Positions 57,860 through 60,000 of a DNA stretch of 60,000 nucleotides are shown here, in pieces. The stretch covers positions 13,270,001 to 13,330,000 of the forward strand of contig OU612072.1 of assembly GCA_914767715.1 (NCBI GenBank), given 5' to 3'. The translations under genes and the position numbers were made by a program. Origin of the DNA: Membranipora membranacea. Lineage: Eukaryota; Bryozoa; Gymnolaemata; Cheilostomatida; Membraniporidae. Under the pieces are notes generated by a model. That model did no database searches. It saw only the letters and a program-made list of their open reading frames with translations, and was not told where the DNA came from. Each line of letters starts with the position of its first letter. The first letter of the stretch is position 1.

Positions 57860-58490
57860 ATGGAAAGACATATGCATGCGAGCCCTGCTGGTTGAGAAAC
57901 ATAATACCTCTGGCAAAGCTCATTCTCGAGTCAGATACTCATTTCAAAACGGAGAAACACAGCACACCATTGTTTTTTGGTAATTTTCACTGCGGAGAAC
58001 ATGGTTAATACTTGCAATACAAACAACGCAACAAATACATAATATAATACATGAATAAGGTATGCAAGGAAATCACCCTTGGGTAGGCGTCACATTCGAT
58101 TTCTACTGCTCAGTATTTGGTATCAGTAGCACCAGTTTATGTACTGGTCGCTCAAGGTATGATGCTTACACTAAGTAAGCACCAGTGGAAAAGTCACCGA
58201 CGCTTAGCTCGACTTGCCTGACGAGCCCAGCATGGCTAGGAATCAAGTCAGAGATGCGAGAGAGCCTCCACTGGCGTCAGCACACATTATCATCAATAAG
58301 CATTACTACATCACCCACACTGAAATGTGTGGATTGTATTAGGTTGCGCAGGACTACAGGGTTGGCTGTTGAGAGGTAACAACGTCATTTTGCAGATAAG
58401 TTATAATGACAAATTTTTTTTATATTACCGAACTGCAAAATATTGATAACTGTATGGTCCTGATTAGTTAAACGCCTATAATGGAGCACT
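57860..58490 (-). repeat. Inverted partner of 55.97-56.40 kb; right limit of the array
   Basis: 57860-57935 is the complement of 56325-56400, and 57935-58490 matches 29.87-30.42 kb directly. Similarity to the array ends near 58,490-58,520. Confidence 0.7.
58103..58384 (-). mobile_element. BEL/Pao fragment (DUF5641-like), copy 4
   Basis: Minus-strand motifs as in copy 2, with the same TGA and TAA interruptions and more substitutions. Confidence 0.7.
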
Positions 58491-58519
58491 GAGGTGAGCA
58501 CTTACTTTTACGACACTAC

Positions 58520-60000
58520 ACCCCAGCAAACGGTGAACATTATGACAATGTTTTGCATACAAATATATTTAATATTACATTCTGCTAATGTTAGGCTAAC
58601 ATCGTGTAAAAATGATAGGCTTTGGTTATTGTCTAATAGGTTACGGAATGGTAATCACAATGTTCAGATTCTGTTATAGCAGAATCTTCAGATCTGAGTA
58701 TTTGTCAAATGTTATTTTTAATGTGATGACAACTTCATTATGTAATGACAAGAAAACAGCTCATAATTAACGCTTAAATGTTGTTATGATAATGCTATAA
58801 AATAACATTTGATTGTAACAATGTTATAGCATCACAGTTCTTCCATCATGACAACATTGTTTTATGATCATCTTATGAGGATTATTTTATAACGCTGTGA
58901 CAACCACATTATAACCAATGATCTCGCTAAAATCAAAAGGTATCATAGTAGTGTTTTTTCATAACACTGTCACAACATTCAGTGTATTCTCTTATCATAA
59001 TGCTTACACATCTTCATTACCATAATGATAAGAGAATGTTGTTTTGTCCTCTCAATTAAAAGCGAGACTGTAATGCTTTGTTATCCAAAAGGTCTGAAAA
59101 TCATTTATTCTAAGGTTTGAGATGACCCAAAAGGTTTGAAAAGAGCCAGTTCCCAATGCCCCATAGATGACAACCGGTGCCTAACTGGTGAAAGCCATTC
59201 ACATAATCCCTAACAATAACAATTATCCACTAACAGTAACAGTGCTCAGTTCATTGTTAATTACTGAAAATGTTACATAATGTTTTCTTGAGAAGCAAGG
59301 TTTGAATGAACATTACTACACACATCTCAAGATAAGCTAGGTCAGAAGCTTGTTTTCCAGCCAAAGAAGGAGTAAAGCTTAGATAATTCGCCATGATCAA
59401 TCTCAGCTTAGGCGAATCTCTATTTGTATCAGTATCATAGATCTGATTCATGCAGATAAATTTTCAGATGGAGCAATGCTGTCGCAATTACCTATTAGCA
59501 GTGTTTTACTCATTAGAAATGTTGATGCTGACATTTTTTGTAAACCACAGCCCTACATTTCACTACATGGAAATCTTGATTACTATTAACCGCGCTAATT
59601 CTAAGTATAGACTTGTTTGTCATCATTTTATGCACCACTTTCTTGTCAAGACTCGTACAGCCAACCAGCTAATTGACGAGCCTCCATTTTGTATCAACTT
59701 ATATTTCTGTTTTACGCTGCGCTCCAATTTATCCTTACGATGTAGCCTGCAGCATTATTACAGACGCAGTGTCACCGCACAAGTTGTAAGTTTTGCATTA
59801 TTTTATACCATACACTTGCTTTGATGTTTGATTTTTATGAAATAACTCGTATGTCATATAGTAATATGCTACCAGTATCTCAAGTTGTCAAATTTGATGT
59901 CAATTACGGACTGAGTACCTGTGCTTCCTGCTTCTTATAGACTTATTTCACTTCCTTAGGTAGAGATGATTATTACTTCTATACCAGTTATCCTAACTAG
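58520..60000. other. Flanking DNA outside the array, hairpin-rich
   Basis: 58.53-59.04 kb is rich in short inverted AACATT/AATGTT and TTATGATAATG motifs. 58985-59038 forms a hairpin (ATTCTCTTATCATAATG facing CATAATGATAAGAGAAT, two mismatches). From 59.04 to 60.0 kb no exon can be supported; the 124-codon frame at 59450-59824 has no family features or splice context. Confidence 0.5.

Noticed and set aside
57558-57923. 121-codon minus frame
   Set aside because: It runs through the SINE at 57.67-57.85 kb and the inverted repeat end; a by-product of the SINE sequence.
59450-59824. 124-codon frame near the right end
   Set aside because: Outside the repeats, low-complexity hydrophobic composition, no recognisable motif, no TATA box or poly(A) context.

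Overview
This is eukaryotic DNA, almost certainly from an invertebrate animal. It is AT-rich and almost all intergenic. It has no bacterial-style operons. The genes that can be read are short, split by GT-AG introns, and have TATA boxes and AATAAA signals. Decayed BEL/Pao retrotransposon pieces (a superfamily known only from animals) and tRNA-derived SINEs are present. A marine invertebrate such as a mollusc is my best guess, but I cannot fix the phylum.

The window is a cluster of small secreted cysteine-rich peptide genes, built as an array of alternating inverted copies of a unit of roughly 6-8 kb. Seven arms can be traced: R1 (1-2.87 kb), R2 (5.3-11.15), R3 (12.27-18.01), R4 (23.9-29.84), R5 (31.1-38.1), R6 (41.5-48.5) and R7 (49.4-55.1). 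Each full arm carries the same series: a Cys-containing reading frame (D), a reading frame with one membrane segment (C), a ~500 bp foldback element (FB1), a ~220 bp foldback element (FB2), then a three-exon secreted peptide gene. Six such genes (here dfl1-dfl6) lie at 9.2-10.6 (+), 12.8-14.2 (-), 28.3-29.8 (+), 31.6-33.1 (-), 41.9-43.4 (-) and 53.1-54.6 kb (+). All six have intact coding exons. Each encodes a 19-residue signal sequence and a ~56-residue mature peptide with six cysteines in the order C-x13-C-x3-C-x4-C-x10-C-x-C. The C-x3-C plus C-x-C arrangement fits a cysteine-stabilised alpha-beta (defensin-like) fold, but with unusual loops and a long charged N-terminus.

A second family (here cpx1, cpx2) sits in a ~3.4 kb cassette duplicated in direct orientation at 18.0-21.4 and 38.1-41.5 kb. 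It is also three-exon, on the minus strand. It encodes a 46-residue precursor whose 26-residue mature peptide has four cysteines at perfectly even spacing (C-x5-C-x5-C-x5-C) and a His-His-His run in the first loop. I recognise no described family with that pattern.

The centres of two palindromes (11.15-12.27 and 29.84-31.11 kb) and the right edge (55.1-58.5 kb) hold dead fragments of a BEL/Pao integrase C-terminal region. The spacer is inverted in the second palindrome relative to the first. After 58.5 kb the array stops and unrelated hairpin-rich DNA follows. The two peptide families look like a locally expanding effector (host-defence or venom-like) cluster; this role is inferred from architecture, not shown. 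Names dfl, cpx, FB1, FB2, C, D, X and Y are labels used only here.
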